From positions 1 through 49,958 of the forward strand of contig CANHPL010000014.1 of assembly GCA_947462685.1 (NCBI GenBank): 49,958 bases of DNA. The letters are read 5' to 3'. Shown piece by piece: positions 34,687 to 43,913 of the stretch. Position 1 is the first letter of the stretch; the number at the start of each line of letters is the position of its first letter. Origin of the DNA: Burkholderiaceae bacterium (GTDB lineage Bacteria; Pseudomonadota; Gammaproteobacteria; Burkholderiales; Burkholderiaceae). The translations under genes were made by a program, and so were the position numbers. The notes below the pieces were generated by a model. That model did not search any database. It saw only the letters and a program-made list of their open reading frames with translations, and had not been told where the DNA came from.

Positions 34687-35552
34687 ATTTGGAAAATTCC
34701 TTGTGTACCATTGCGTTGTAATCCAAGATCTGTCATCTTGTCGAACAAAGACTTAGCTAGTGCTAAACCTGGCAAATGAAGTTGCATTTGCTCAGCCTCA
34801 GCAAGCGCAATCTTCAAATCTTTAATGAAATGCTCGACGTAAAAACCAGGTGCATAATCACCAACAATCATTTTGGCACCTAACACATTGAGTTGAAATC
34901 CTGAGGCCGCGCCACCCCCAATAGACTGCAAAACTACTGCTGGATCAAGGCCGATTTTTTTCGCATACGATAAACCTTCTGCAACTCCCATAATGGTTGA
35001 AGCAATCACAATTTGATTACACATTTTGGTGTGTTGACCCATACCAACCCCACCTTGCAAAACAATACTAGTTCCTAGCTTTTGCAAAATTGGCAACACA
35101 TGTTCAAAGTCAGCTTGTTCACCACCAACCATGATGGTCAATTTGGCATCTCTTGCACCAATATCTCCACCTGAAACAGGAGCATCAAGAAACGCTAATC
35201 CTTTTTTAGATGCTTCTGCAGCTATTTTTCTCGCTAAAGAAGGACTCGAAGTTGTCATGTCAATTAGAATGGCCTTGTTTGCTGACGCAATAATTCCATT
35301 TTCGCCAAAATACACTTCTTCAACGTCAGATGGAAAACCAACCATTGTGATAATCAGACTCGACTCTGCAGCAACTTCTCCAGGGGTGTTAAACCATGTT
35401 GCACCTTTGGCAACAAGGCCATCCGCTTTAGATTTAGTGCGGTTATACACATTCACTTGATAACCCGCAGCCAACAAATGACCAGCCATACTCTGTCCCA
35501 TGATTCCCAAACCAATAAAGCCTATATTTTTAATTGAAGTTAAACCAGTCAT
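34674..35552 (-). CDS. 2-hydroxy-3-oxopropionate reductase-like (GlxR/HIBADH family)
   Basis: A 292-residue beta-hydroxyacid dehydrogenase. Seen: IGFIGLGIMGQSMAGHLL, the NVYNRTKSK segment whose Asn-Arg-Thr favours NADP(H), LDAPVSGGDIGARDAKLTIM (substrate loop) and GVGMGQHTKMCNQI with catalytic Lys. The motif set matches tartronate semialdehyde reductase better than 3-hydroxyisobutyrate dehydrogenase, and it differs from the paralogue at 3701, which lacks the DAPVSGG consensus. Monocistronic; 173 bp divergent from the FliL-like gene. Confidence 0.85.
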   Translation of the reverse strand: MTGLTSIKNIGFIGLGIMGQSMAGHLLAAGYQVNVYNRTKSKADGLVAKGATWFNTPGEVAAESSLIITMVGFPSDVEEVYFGENGIIASANKAILIDMTTSSPSLARKIAAEASKKGLAFLDAPVSGGDIGARDAKLTIMVGGEQADFEHVLPILQKLGTSIVLQGGVGMGQHTKMCNQIVIASTIMGVAEGLSYAKKIGLDPAVVLQSIGGGAASGFQLNVLGAKMIVGDYAPGFYVEHFIKDLKIALAEAEQMQLHLPGLALAKSLFDKMTDLGLQRNGTQGIFQIYLD

Positions 35553-35725
35553 CTCTGTCCTTTAACAAAATTTTGAACCCACACATTTTCAATATACATA
35601 TAAACACTTTTGTATTGATCATATTGTTTCATATTGAACTAAAATGGCTTATGATACTCTTAATTAATTTGAATTATTTTATGAATGATCCGTCTTGCTC
35701 AGAATTCAAACTAATTTAAATTTTT

Positions 35726-36403
35726 ATGAAATTAAAATTAACTATCCCACTGATTTTTATTGTACTAATGACCCCATTAGTATTATATAAATTTCATTTA
35801 ATCGATTTAAATCTAATAAAAAATGATGCTCCTCAGGCGGAGTCAAAAGATGATATAGGCTCTAAAACCGAATCTAAGATTAGTCAAAATGAAGCTAAAT
35901 TAGAGCTGTTGAAGTTTCTAGATAAAAATAACGGAAATCTGTCTTTTGTGGAGCTTGAGCCACTTTTCGTAAATTTACCAGCTGATGGCAAACGTGGCGG
36001 TGAAAGAAGTGTTGAAGTGGAGATCATTGTTCAAGTCAAAAACCGTTCTCTAGAAGTTGATTTTGAAAAAAATAAACATTTGGTTAGAGACAAAATAACG
36101 TCTACACTTTCCTTAAGGGATCCAAAACAATTACTCGATTTGTCGTCTCGAGATACTGTTAGTGCTGAAATTGCTTTAGTACTGAACTCAATTTTTGAGC
36201 CAGAACTCATGCAAGCTTTTTTAACATTTCGAAAAGATGATTTGAGCCACATGAAAAATATTGTAAGACTTCAAAATGCAGGTGTTTTACCAGCAGACAT
36301 TTCCTCAAATATAACTCCGGAAATGATTCAACTGAGTAAAGGTTTAACTACTTCATCTTTCCCAATTCAACAAGTTTTATTTAAAAAAATTAAGATCAAT
36401 TAA
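35726..36403 (+). CDS. FliL-like single-pass membrane protein
   Basis: A 225-residue protein with one N-terminal helix (about 6-22), a charged linker (32-55) and a C-terminal domain. The later pattern FVELEPLFVNLP ... SVEVEIIVQVKN ... HLVRDKITSTLSLRDPKQLLDL ... VSAEIALVLNSIFEP, ending in FPIQQVLFKKIKI, resembles FliL, which sits by the MotAB stator. An extra segment of about 55 residues stands before the last strand. No flagellar genes are in the window. Very low GC compared with neighbours. It could be an orphan FliL or a related stomatin-like regulator. No other function is evident. Confidence 0.5.
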   Translation: MKLKLTIPLIFIVLMTPLVLYKFHLIDLNLIKNDAPQAESKDDIGSKTESKISQNEAKLELLKFLDKNNGNLSFVELEPLFVNLPADGKRGGERSVEVEIIVQVKNRSLEVDFEKNKHLVRDKITSTLSLRDPKQLLDLSSRDTVSAEIALVLNSIFEPELMQAFLTFRKDDLSHMKNIVRLQNAGVLPADISSNITPEMIQLSKGLTTSSFPIQQVLFKKIKIN

Positions 36404-36493
36404 CGAAGTTATTCCATGCATTTACTGAATGATGATTTCTTAAATTCTGTCGTAACTGTATTTCTGATAAATGACAGTTCCTCCAGCTCCGCA

Positions 36494-37789
36494 TTAACCC
36501 AGAATCGTTGTACTGCACTCTCCAAAACCAATTCTGACCTGTCCAGCTGTTTGACAATACGCTTTAAAAATTACAGTATCTCCATTTTCTAAAAAGCTTC
36601 GTTTTTCTCCTTGGCCAAATTCAATAGGCTCCTTTCCTCCCCGAGTTAATTCCAGCAAGGACCCGACCTCTTCTGCCGTGGGTCCAGATAAAGTACCGGT
36701 ACCCATTAAATCACCAGCATTCAAATTACAGCCGTTACTCGCATGATGCGTGATCAGTTGTGCAATTGACCAAAAAGTCGCTTTTGAAAACTCGGATGTA
36801 ACAATCCGCTCTGCTGGTAATTGCTTTTCTTTCATCATTTCAGTCTGTATATAAATTTCTAAATGAATTTCTATTCCTCCATGTAATTCATTATTTAAAC
36901 TATTGAGATAAGCAAGTGGTTGGGGATAATTGTCAGCTCGTAACCAAGGTTTTCTGAAAGGTTCGAGCGCATGTCGGGTCACGATCCAAGGGGAAATACT
37001 CGTTGCAAAGTTTTTTGCTAAGAAAGGTCCTAACGGCATTGCTTCCCATGCTTGAATATCTCGAGCGGACCAATCATTTAAAATACACATTCCAAAAAAA
37101 TGTTCCTCTGCCTCATCGACAAGAATAGGTGTTCCTTGTTGATTTGATTTTCCAATAAAGATGCCCAGCTCTAACTCATAATCTAATCGACGAGTGGGCT
37201 GAAAATAGGGTGGCTTACCATCGCTGGCCCGAGTTTGCCCAATGGGTCTCTTGATGTCTACCCCCGATGGAATAATAGAAGATGATCGACCGTGATACCC
37301 CACTGGAATCCACTGGTAATTTGGCGCCAAAGGTTGATCAGGCCTTAACATTGAACCCACATTGAAGGCATGATTAATTCCAGCATAAAAATCTGTAAAG
37401 TCCGGTATTGCACATGGCAAATGCATTTTTGCATCAGACTGATGGATGATGATTGGTTCTAAGATAGTCTTATTCTTACTATTTTTACTTAAAAGATCTT
37501 TTAAAAATTCACGGAATAGAAAATGTTCATGATGTGAGATTGCCATAAATTCATTCATTTTCAGATCATCTAAAAGTTCAAAGCTGTTTTTTAGATGAGC
37601 TGGAACATCAATTAATTTTGATAAATTTGTAAGGGGTAATATGGAGCTACCAATTGCTACACCAATTTTTTTTCTAGCCGTTGGATCCTGCAAGGCATGA
37701 AAACAACCATATGGAAGATTCTCTATAGGAAAATCACATAATTCTATGTTCGCACTTGGCACCCAACTACCGATTGTCTGTTGACTCAT
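36494..37789 (-). CDS. fahA: Fumarylacetoacetase
   Basis: A 431-residue enzyme, full length for fumarylacetoacetate hydrolase, the last step of tyrosine/homogentisate breakdown. Seen: the N-terminal SH3-like domain (PYGCFHALQDPTARKKIGVAIG, split), DFTDFYAGINHAFNVGSMLRP (catalytic His and metal Asp), PTRRLDYELELGIFIG (metal ligands), ILNDWSARDIQAWE and GPFLAKNFATSISPWIV. No homogentisate dioxygenase is in the window, so it works with genes elsewhere or on a related diketo acid. The neighbours are a hypothetical gene and a CoA-transferase. Confidence 0.92.
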   Translation of the reverse strand: MSQQTIGSWVPSANIELCDFPIENLPYGCFHALQDPTARKKIGVAIGSSILPLTNLSKLIDVPAHLKNSFELLDDLKMNEFMAISHHEHFLFREFLKDLLSKNSKNKTILEPIIIHQSDAKMHLPCAIPDFTDFYAGINHAFNVGSMLRPDQPLAPNYQWIPVGYHGRSSSIIPSGVDIKRPIGQTRASDGKPPYFQPTRRLDYELELGIFIGKSNQQGTPILVDEAEEHFFGMCILNDWSARDIQAWEAMPLGPFLAKNFATSISPWIVTRHALEPFRKPWLRADNYPQPLAYLNSLNNELHGGIEIHLEIYIQTEMMKEKQLPAERIVTSEFSKATFWSIAQLITHHASNGCNLNAGDLMGTGTLSGPTAEEVGSLLELTRGGKEPIEFGQGEKRSFLENGDTVIFKAYCQTAGQVRIGFGECSTTILG

Positions 37790-37856
37790 TTTTTCTCTTT
37801 ACAAAATTATTATTGTTTAATTTTTCACATCTAAAACATGATAACAAGATTAAATC

Positions 37857-37894
37857 ATTCATTTTTAAATCGAAAATTCTTTTTAAAAATGAAT
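37857..37894 (-). terminator. Perfect AT-rich inverted repeat after the CoA-transferase gene
   Basis: Thirteen-base perfect arms (ATTCATTTTTAAA and TTTAAAAATGAAT) with a 12-base loop, 10 bases beyond the stop of the minus-strand CoA-transferase and upstream of fahA. It has terminator position, but the stem is almost pure AT and no long T run follows, so a protein-binding site is an alternative. Confidence 0.45.
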
Positions 37895-37904
37895 ATTTAA
37901 CAAT

Positions 37905-39116
37905 TTATTTTTTATTATTTGTTTTGTTAGACCAAATCACGCCACTATCGTAAAGCGCTTGAATTTGACTTTCTGTTAACCCAATTTGATTGAAGATATC
38001 TTCATTATCTTGTCCGATGTCAGGCGCCCTTCGCAAGAGTTGTCCGGGCGTCCTTGATAACTTGGGCACAATTCCCGGAACAAGTAACTCGCTTCCATCG
38101 GAGTCTTTTTGAGAAATAATCATCTCTCGGGCCCGGAAATGTGGATCATTCGCAATATCTGCGGCAGTGTATATTTTTCCAGCGGGAACTTTGGCTTTCT
38201 CTAAAACTTGTAAAACTTGATCTACTCCATGCAAAATCGTCCATGCGCCAATCACTTCATCGATCGTTGAAATATGTTTTACTCTCCCAGTATTATCAGC
38301 ATAAGCGGGATTCGATGCCATATCAGGTTGTCCAATAACGGTCATTAACCGTTTAAAAATACTATCCCCATTACCCGCAATCAGAACATAACCACCATCC
38401 TTACATAAATAGGCATTTGAAGGAGCAATCCCAGGTAATGCGCTACCCGCCGCCTGCCGGACTTCACCGAATGCACTATATTCTGGCAATAAACTCTCCA
38501 TGCAATTAAATACTGCTTCATATAGGCCAATGTCGATTATTTGACCTAATCCACTTTGATTGCGCTCATGCAAAGCTAATAAAATACCAATTACGCCATG
38601 GAGTGCTGCTAGGGTATCTCCAATACTCACCCCAACTCTTACTGGCACTCTTCCAGGTTCAGCCGTCAGATGTCTAAGTCCCCCCATGGCTTCTGCCACG
38701 ACCCCAAACCCGGGTCTGTCACGATAAGGTCCGGTTTGCCCATATCCACTGATACGCAAAATAATTAATCGTGGATTGAGGATTAATAAGTCATTTGGAT
38801 CGAGCCCCCACTCCTCTAGAGTGCCGGGGCGAAAATTTTCAATCATGATGTCACATTCTGCTAGCAATCGCCGAATTAACTCTTGAGCTTTTGGACTCTT
38901 CAAATCTAATGAAATTGATTTTTTATTGCGTGACTGCACTTGCCACCAAACAGATGTCCCGTTTTTTAATAATCGCCACTTGCGTAGCGCATCACCTGTC
39001 ACAGGAGTTTCAACTTTAATCACATCTGCACCAAAATCTGCTAAGGTTTTCCCTGCAAAAGGGCCAGCAATTAATTGTCCCATCTCTAACACTTTGATTC
39101 CTGTCAAGCAACTCAC
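37905..39116 (-). CDS. Family III CoA-transferase (CaiB/BaiF), second copy
   Basis: A 403-residue CoA-transferase. Seen: VLEMGQLIAGPFAGKTLADFGADVIKVE, split as the family's first strands; SRNKKSISLDL; MIENFRPGTLEEWGL; GYGQTGPYRDRPGFGVVAEAMGGL; and the catalytic Asp167 in VSIGDTLAAL. It belongs to the large R-P-G-F-G-x-x-A-E-A branch, unlike the copy at 11594. It is divergent from a TctC receptor gene over 136 bp, a common arrangement in betaproteobacteria that suggests the receptor's carboxylate ligand is the acid that receives CoA. Confidence 0.88.
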   Translation of the reverse strand: MSCLTGIKVLEMGQLIAGPFAGKTLADFGADVIKVETPVTGDALRKWRLLKNGTSVWWQVQSRNKKSISLDLKSPKAQELIRRLLAECDIMIENFRPGTLEEWGLDPNDLLILNPRLIILRISGYGQTGPYRDRPGFGVVAEAMGGLRHLTAEPGRVPVRVGVSIGDTLAALHGVIGILLALHERNQSGLGQIIDIGLYEAVFNCMESLLPEYSAFGEVRQAAGSALPGIAPSNAYLCKDGGYVLIAGNGDSIFKRLMTVIGQPDMASNPAYADNTGRVKHISTIDEVIGAWTILHGVDQVLQVLEKAKVPAGKIYTAADIANDPHFRAREMIISQKDSDGSELLVPGIVPKLSRTPGQLLRRAPDIGQDNEDIFNQIGLTESQIQALYDSGVIWSNKTNNKK

Positions 39117-39252
39117 ACAAACTCCTTAAATGATTTAATTTAATATGCTGTAAATAATTTTTTCACCAAACGAAAAACGGCATTATTCTTAACTGAATTG
39201 ATTATGTAATAATAATTTACTTTCTCATTAGTTCAATCTAGGAGTATTTGAA

Positions 39253-40224
39253 ATGCTTATCAAACCATCTATTAAGTATATTTTCACAAGTTTCTTTCTA
39301 TTGGTAACAATGGTAAGTCAAGCAGATACTTTTCCAGATCGTGCCATTTCTTTGATCGTACCAAATCCTCCAGGGGGTGTTGTTGATACTTCTGCTAGAT
39401 TAATTGGCGATCCACTCAGTCAATTATTGCGCCAACCAGTGATCATAGAAAATAAAGCTGGAGGGAGTGGCAATATCGCTTACCAGCACGTTGCTAAAGG
39501 CGCAAAGGATGGCTATTCAATTCTTGTGTCGTACTCTGGATACCACATCGCTAATCCTATTCTGCAAGATAAACTACCATGGAATACTAAGGATTTAACT
39601 CCAGTCGGTTTAATTACCATAGCCACCAATGTAATTACAGTTCACCCATCCATTCCAGTTAATAATTTAAAAGAATTGATTGCGTATGCCAAAGCAAATC
39701 CGGGAAAACTGAATTATGCTTCTCAAGGAAATGGGTCTGTTTCGCACATCGGTACAGAAATCTTTAAACAACAAACGGGTGTTGATATGATTCACGTCCC
39801 CTACAAGGGATCGGGTGCTGCCATTCAAGATGTCTTGGCTGGTCAAGTCCAAGTATTTATTACTACACCACCATCTGTTATCGGCCATATTCAAACCGGA
39901 AAACTAAAAGCTCTCGCCGTGACTGGTAAAACACGTCACCCTCTTATGCCGAACGTCCCTACTGTTGCAGAAGCAGGCTTACCAGGTTTTCAATTAGAGT
40001 CTTGGGTTGCGCTTTATGTCGCAACTGGTACTCCAGTTGCGACTATTGATAAATTAAGTAGCAACCTAAAAACCAGTTTAGATCAGCCTGAAGTCAAACA
40101 AAGGGCCGATGCTGCTGGTGTTGAACTCCGCTATTTACCTCCAGCTGAAATGACGAAGTTGCTCAATCAAGAGATTACCTCTTGGACCAAAGCAATTAAA
40201 TCGGCAAATATTAAGCTGGATTAA
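39253..40224 (+). CDS. Bug/TctC-type receptor, second copy
   Basis: A 323-residue periplasmic receptor with a signal peptide (Lys start, hydrophobic 10-21, cleavage near SQA-DT). Seen: FPDRAISLIVPNPPGGVVDTSARLI, split as the first strand and ligand loop, VIIENKAGGSGNIAY, YPK-like VPYKGSGAAIQDVLAGQ and MPNVPTVAEAGLPGF. The ATG at 39253 follows TAGGAG. Membrane subunits TctA/TctB are absent from the window. Divergent from a CoA-transferase; its end overlaps the convergent methyltransferase by four bases. Confidence 0.88.
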   Translation: MLIKPSIKYIFTSFFLLVTMVSQADTFPDRAISLIVPNPPGGVVDTSARLIGDPLSQLLRQPVIIENKAGGSGNIAYQHVAKGAKDGYSILVSYSGYHIANPILQDKLPWNTKDLTPVGLITIATNVITVHPSIPVNNLKELIAYAKANPGKLNYASQGNGSVSHIGTEIFKQQTGVDMIHVPYKGSGAAIQDVLAGQVQVFITTPPSVIGHIQTGKLKALAVTGKTRHPLMPNVPTVAEAGLPGFQLESWVALYVATGTPVATIDKLSSNLKTSLDQPEVKQRADAAGVELRYLPPAEMTKLLNQEITSWTKAIKSANIKLD

Positions 40225-41387
40225 TTGATTTCGACCCTTGGTTCGCTTTGCTTAGTTGCAAGTACCCACAATGAAGTGAGTTCTTTTGACCGAGCAAAGT
40301 GTAATGGATCACTCTGATCGTGCACTTTAGAATGATGGGGTTTTGTTTGCACTTGCTCAATCACGTTCAATCCCGACATATCTATCCACTCCAGAAATTC
40401 CTCACGGGTTCTTAATCCTAAATGTTCTGCCAAATCAGACAGAATTAACCAAGCAATTCCTTGTGGCTCGAGATGCAAAGGTAATTGCTTTAAAAAATCT
40501 TTTAAGAATTGTGAATCAGGGTCAAAAATTGCATTTTCTATACTAGAAGTTGGACGTCCTGGTAACCAAGGGGGATTGCAAACCACAAGATCGGCTCTTC
40601 CCTGCGGAAATATATGAGCCTGTATAACTTCAATCGTCTGTTCTAGTTTTAGGGCGTTGATATTTTCTTGAGCACAAGCAATTGCTCTAGGATCTAAATC
40701 AGTTGCGATAACTTTAGAAAAACCGCGTTTTGCAAGTAATACGGAAAGCACTCCAGTACCAGTACCAATATCAAAAGCCAAATGAAGTTTCGGTGGAAGT
40801 TTAGTTTGCATCGCCAACTCTAAATACTCACCTCTGATTGGGGAAAAAACACCAAAGTGTGGAATGATTCGTACTTGAATAGCCGGCACCAACACTTTTT
40901 TCTTTCGCCATTCATGAGCACTAATAATTGCTAATAATTGCTTAAACGGCATCACCAACGGTTCACTAATCTCACCTAATACTTCTTTACATGCTTCCGT
41001 AACATCTTGAGCACGCCGAAGTTCAATCACGAAATTTTTGTTTAATGAAATCAGTATTTGGCCTAAGATCTGAGCTTTATTACCTTGCTGTTGACGATGA
41101 GCAGTGAAAATCTCTTGAGGACTAATGAGCTTTTTTTGCGACCCAACTCTTGGGGACTTCTCTAACCTTCTTGAGATTGCTTGGAGTAAATTTCTACCAT
41201 TTTGATAATCACCAATCCATAAAAGCCCAATCTGTTGACGAGCAAATTCAATTGCTTGCTTAGCGGTGATCGTGTCGTCAATCAAAAGTATTTTCTGTGG
41301 CACTGGCAACCCTGCCTCAGAGTACCAAGAACTTTTATATTGTATTGACAAGTGTTCCCATTCAATACTTGGGTAGTGGGGCTTCAT
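40221..41387 (-). CDS. SAM-dependent class I methyltransferase with NPPW motif
   Basis: A 388-residue protein with an N-terminal extension of about 170 residues, then the Rossmann methyltransferase fold: AFDIGTGTGVLSVLLAKRG (SAM site), IATDLDPRAIACAQEN, and DLVVCNPPWLPGRP, where NPPW is the motif of N-methyltransferases acting on glutamine side chains or on nucleic-acid amino groups (PrmC, RlmG and relatives). The N-terminal part is not a known domain by eye. The target could be a protein, tRNA or rRNA. Starts next to the decayed TctC gene. Confidence 0.78.
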   Translation of the reverse strand: MKPHYPSIEWEHLSIQYKSSWYSEAGLPVPQKILLIDDTITAKQAIEFARQQIGLLWIGDYQNGRNLLQAISRRLEKSPRVGSQKKLISPQEIFTAHRQQQGNKAQILGQILISLNKNFVIELRRAQDVTEACKEVLGEISEPLVMPFKQLLAIISAHEWRKKKVLVPAIQVRIIPHFGVFSPIRGEYLELAMQTKLPPKLHLAFDIGTGTGVLSVLLAKRGFSKVIATDLDPRAIACAQENINALKLEQTIEVIQAHIFPQGRADLVVCNPPWLPGRPTSSIENAIFDPDSQFLKDFLKQLPLHLEPQGIAWLILSDLAEHLGLRTREEFLEWIDMSGLNVIEQVQTKPHHSKVHDQSDPLHFARSKELTSLWVLATKQSEPRVEIN

Positions 41388-41399
41388 TCATTACTCTTC

Positions 41400-41618
41400 G
41401 TGGCTACAACTTTTCAAGTATATGCTTCTTTGTTGGCAATCCACATTCCAGCTGAAAGAATCGAAAGTTTAGCTATCAGATCTTGTTGTACAAGATGCTA
41501 TTCAAAAAGAAGAATACGATTTATATTAATGACCCCAGCGCAAATACAAGAACAAATCATTCAAGATCTAGATGGCTGGGGGAGAGTTATGCAGTCTACC
41601 AATATGACATATGAATAG
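41400..41618 (+). pseudogene. Remnant of a Bug/TctC receptor gene (C-terminal part, two frameshifts)
   Basis: Read in three steps the strand gives a Bug C-terminus. One frame has TTFQVYASLLAIHIPAERIE, the next (+1, from 41473) has LSDLVVQDAIQKEEYDLY, and the first frame resumes (from 41526) with LMTPAQIQEQIIQDLDGWGR and a short tail to the stop at 41616-41618. Intact receptors end with the same order: W/Y-x-L-x-A-P-A-x-T, P-x-V-x-x-x-L, then T-P-x-x-x-x-x-I-x-x-E/D-x-x-x-W-x-x. The N-terminal two thirds are gone. It lies between the methyltransferase and the molybdenum hydroxylase. Confidence 0.65.
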
Positions 41619-43913
41619 TTAATGATCCTGCAAAGCAGCCCAAATTTTTGCAGGTGTAAAAGGCATATCTAATTCCGTAATCCCTCTGGGTCGCAAAGCA
41701 TTAATCACAGCATTGGATAACGTCGGTAAAGATCCTGAACAACCTGATTCGCCAACACCCTTAGAGCCAAGAATATTATTTTTGGTTGGCACTTCTATTT
41801 TTTCAGTTTTGATGTTCATTAAACAACCTGCCCTAGGCATCGCATAATCCATAAATGAACCGGTTAATAATTGTCCAGTTTCATCATAGACGGCTTGTTC
41901 AAAAAAGGCTTGTCCTATTCCTTGGACAATACCCCCGTGAATTTGTCCCTGAACAAGTGCTGGAGAAATAGCTACTCCAACATCATCCACTGCGATGTAC
42001 TGAATAATCTCTGTTAAACCAGTATCTGGATCAATTTCAACTTCAGCCACATGACACCCATTAGGATAAGTTGCTCCGGAAGAGGCCTCGCCTGTTGCAT
42101 TCAGCGCATGTGGCTGACCCCCTACAAAAGTTTTCTGAACCATTTCTGCGAGAGTTAATGCCTCACCTGTTTCTGTATTTGTCCAAGAACCATTCGAAAA
42201 ATGTAGCTTATCTTCTTTAGCATTGAGCAATTGAATTGCTAGTGCTTTGCTTTTTTCAAGGACTTGTTCACAAAGATTAAAGACTGCACTACCTGCGCCA
42301 TAAAGCGTTCTTGAACCACCGGTTCCACTGCCAACCATCATTTTGTCTGATTGTCCTGCTACAAATTCGATTTGATTGGTTTGTAGGCCAATTTTTTCAT
42401 GAACAATTTGCGCGAATGAGGTTTCGTGCCCTTGACCGGATGCACCTGTTACTGCGTATATTCTCAAAATACCTTCTTTGGTAAATTGACCAAGCACTTG
42501 ATCTTTAGGGGCAGTTCCTGCGCCAGACGCCTCCAAGAAATAGGCTAGTCCAATTCCTCTTAATTTATTGTTCTGCAAAGCTTGTACGCGACGTTGTTCA
42601 AAATTTTGGTAATCACTCATCTCTAACGCACGTGTTAAAAGACGATCAAACTCACCACAATCATAGACTGAACCAATTTGATTGTTGTATGGAAATTGAT
42701 GCGGTTGAATAAAGTTTTTACGACGCAACTCTATAGGATCAAACCCATGCTCAAATGCCGCATGATCAATTAATCTTTCTATAGCATAGGCAATATCCGG
42801 TCTTCCAGCGCCTCGATAGGCCGAGACTGGTACGGTATTTGTAAAATACAATTCGGACGACATGGATAAAGCAGGAATGTCATATACGCCATTCATCGTA
42901 ATGGATACGTTGCGCGCGCCAATAAAAGAACCGAAATAGCAGGTGTAAGCACCAAGATCTGCCTTATTTTCAAATCGCATCCCTAAAATCTTACCGTTTT
43001 CATCCAGCGCTATAAAACCATTCAGGTCAAGTCCCCTGCCATGCCAATCCGATAAGAAAATTTCAGAACGCGTACCAACCCATTTAATTGGCTTACCCAG
43101 TAACTTAGATGCGAGCATGACTAAAACGCTTTCACTAAAAGCACCCCCACGAATACCGAAAGAACCACCTACATCTTGCGTTTGTAAGTCAATTTGCGCT
43201 TTGGAAATTCCTGTTATATGCTCTAACGCACCCAGCATACCAAGCATTCCCTGATTTGGTGTGTGAACAATATAGCGCTCTGTAACTGGATCATACTTAC
43301 CTACTACAGCCCTTAACTCCATCGGAGAACCAATAAGACGCTGACTTTTAACACCCATGGAACTTACAAAAGTTGCTTGCTCAAAAGCCTTTTCCGTGGC
43401 AGCCTGATCACCTTTTATAAAGTGTAGAGACATGTTGCCATTCGCCTGTTCATGAAGTTGGGGAGCGTCCGATTGTGTAGCTGCTTCATAATCGGTTACT
43501 GCCTCTAAAACATCCAAATCCATCTGCACTAATTCTGCAGCATGTTTGGCATGTTCATAGGTGTCTGCAACCACCATTGCAATTGGCTGCCCGACAAAGC
43601 GCACTTTATCAGTCGCAAGAACTGGCATGGGCGTAAGTACCTGATTTTGCCCATCGGGATTTTGCATGGTAGATCCGGTCGGCAAGGACTTCATCCCGGC
43701 TTGCTGGACATCTTCTGCAGTAATGACACGAATAACCCCAGGTGCTTGTAGTACCTGTTGGTAATCAATTTTTTTAATTAACGCATGAGCATATGGGGAA
43801 CGAATCATATACGCATGACACATGCCTTCATAGGACCAATCAGCAGTAAATTTACCGTGCCCTGTAATTAAACGTAAGTCTTCTTTTCTAAGTAATTCTT
43901 TTGGTGAGTTCAT
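41619..43913 (-). CDS. Molybdenum hydroxylase large subunit (CoxL-like, form II motif)
   Basis: A 764-residue molybdopterin-cytosine-dinucleotide subunit of the xanthine dehydrogenase/CO dehydrogenase family. Seen: the a/b hammerhead N-terminal domain, TQDVGGSFGIRGG (Mo-pterin contact), the active-site loop AYRGAGR at 365-371, GASGQGHETSFAQI and GSKGVGESG with the catalytic Glu near the end. AYRGAGR is the form II motif; true CO dehydrogenases have AYRCSFR with the Cu-binding Cys. CO oxidation is therefore unlikely, and hydroxylation of an aldehyde or N-heterocycle is more likely. Last gene of the M-S-L operon, overlapping the iron-sulfur subunit by four bases. Confidence 0.88.
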   Translation of the reverse strand: MNSPKELLRKEDLRLITGHGKFTADWSYEGMCHAYMIRSPYAHALIKKIDYQQVLQAPGVIRVITAEDVQQAGMKSLPTGSTMQNPDGQNQVLTPMPVLATDKVRFVGQPIAMVVADTYEHAKHAAELVQMDLDVLEAVTDYEAATQSDAPQLHEQANGNMSLHFIKGDQAATEKAFEQATFVSSMGVKSQRLIGSPMELRAVVGKYDPVTERYIVHTPNQGMLGMLGALEHITGISKAQIDLQTQDVGGSFGIRGGAFSESVLVMLASKLLGKPIKWVGTRSEIFLSDWHGRGLDLNGFIALDENGKILGMRFENKADLGAYTCYFGSFIGARNVSITMNGVYDIPALSMSSELYFTNTVPVSAYRGAGRPDIAYAIERLIDHAAFEHGFDPIELRRKNFIQPHQFPYNNQIGSVYDCGEFDRLLTRALEMSDYQNFEQRRVQALQNNKLRGIGLAYFLEASGAGTAPKDQVLGQFTKEGILRIYAVTGASGQGHETSFAQIVHEKIGLQTNQIEFVAGQSDKMMVGSGTGGSRTLYGAGSAVFNLCEQVLEKSKALAIQLLNAKEDKLHFSNGSWTNTETGEALTLAEMVQKTFVGGQPHALNATGEASSGATYPNGCHVAEVEIDPDTGLTEIIQYIAVDDVGVAISPALVQGQIHGGIVQGIGQAFFEQAVYDETGQLLTGSFMDYAMPRAGCLMNIKTEKIEVPTKNNILGSKGVGESGCSGSLPTLSNAVINALRPRGITELDMPFTPAKIWAALQDH

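Noticed and set aside
37801..37904. Small AT-rich frame running from within fahA into the CoA-transferase tail
   Set aside because: It overlaps the fahA start on the opposite strand, has no ribosome site and shows no protein-like composition.
41352..41618. Intact small protein of 88 residues
   Set aside because: Its two ends match parts of a TctC receptor while the middle matches only in another frame, so it is a decayed gene rather than a small coding gene.
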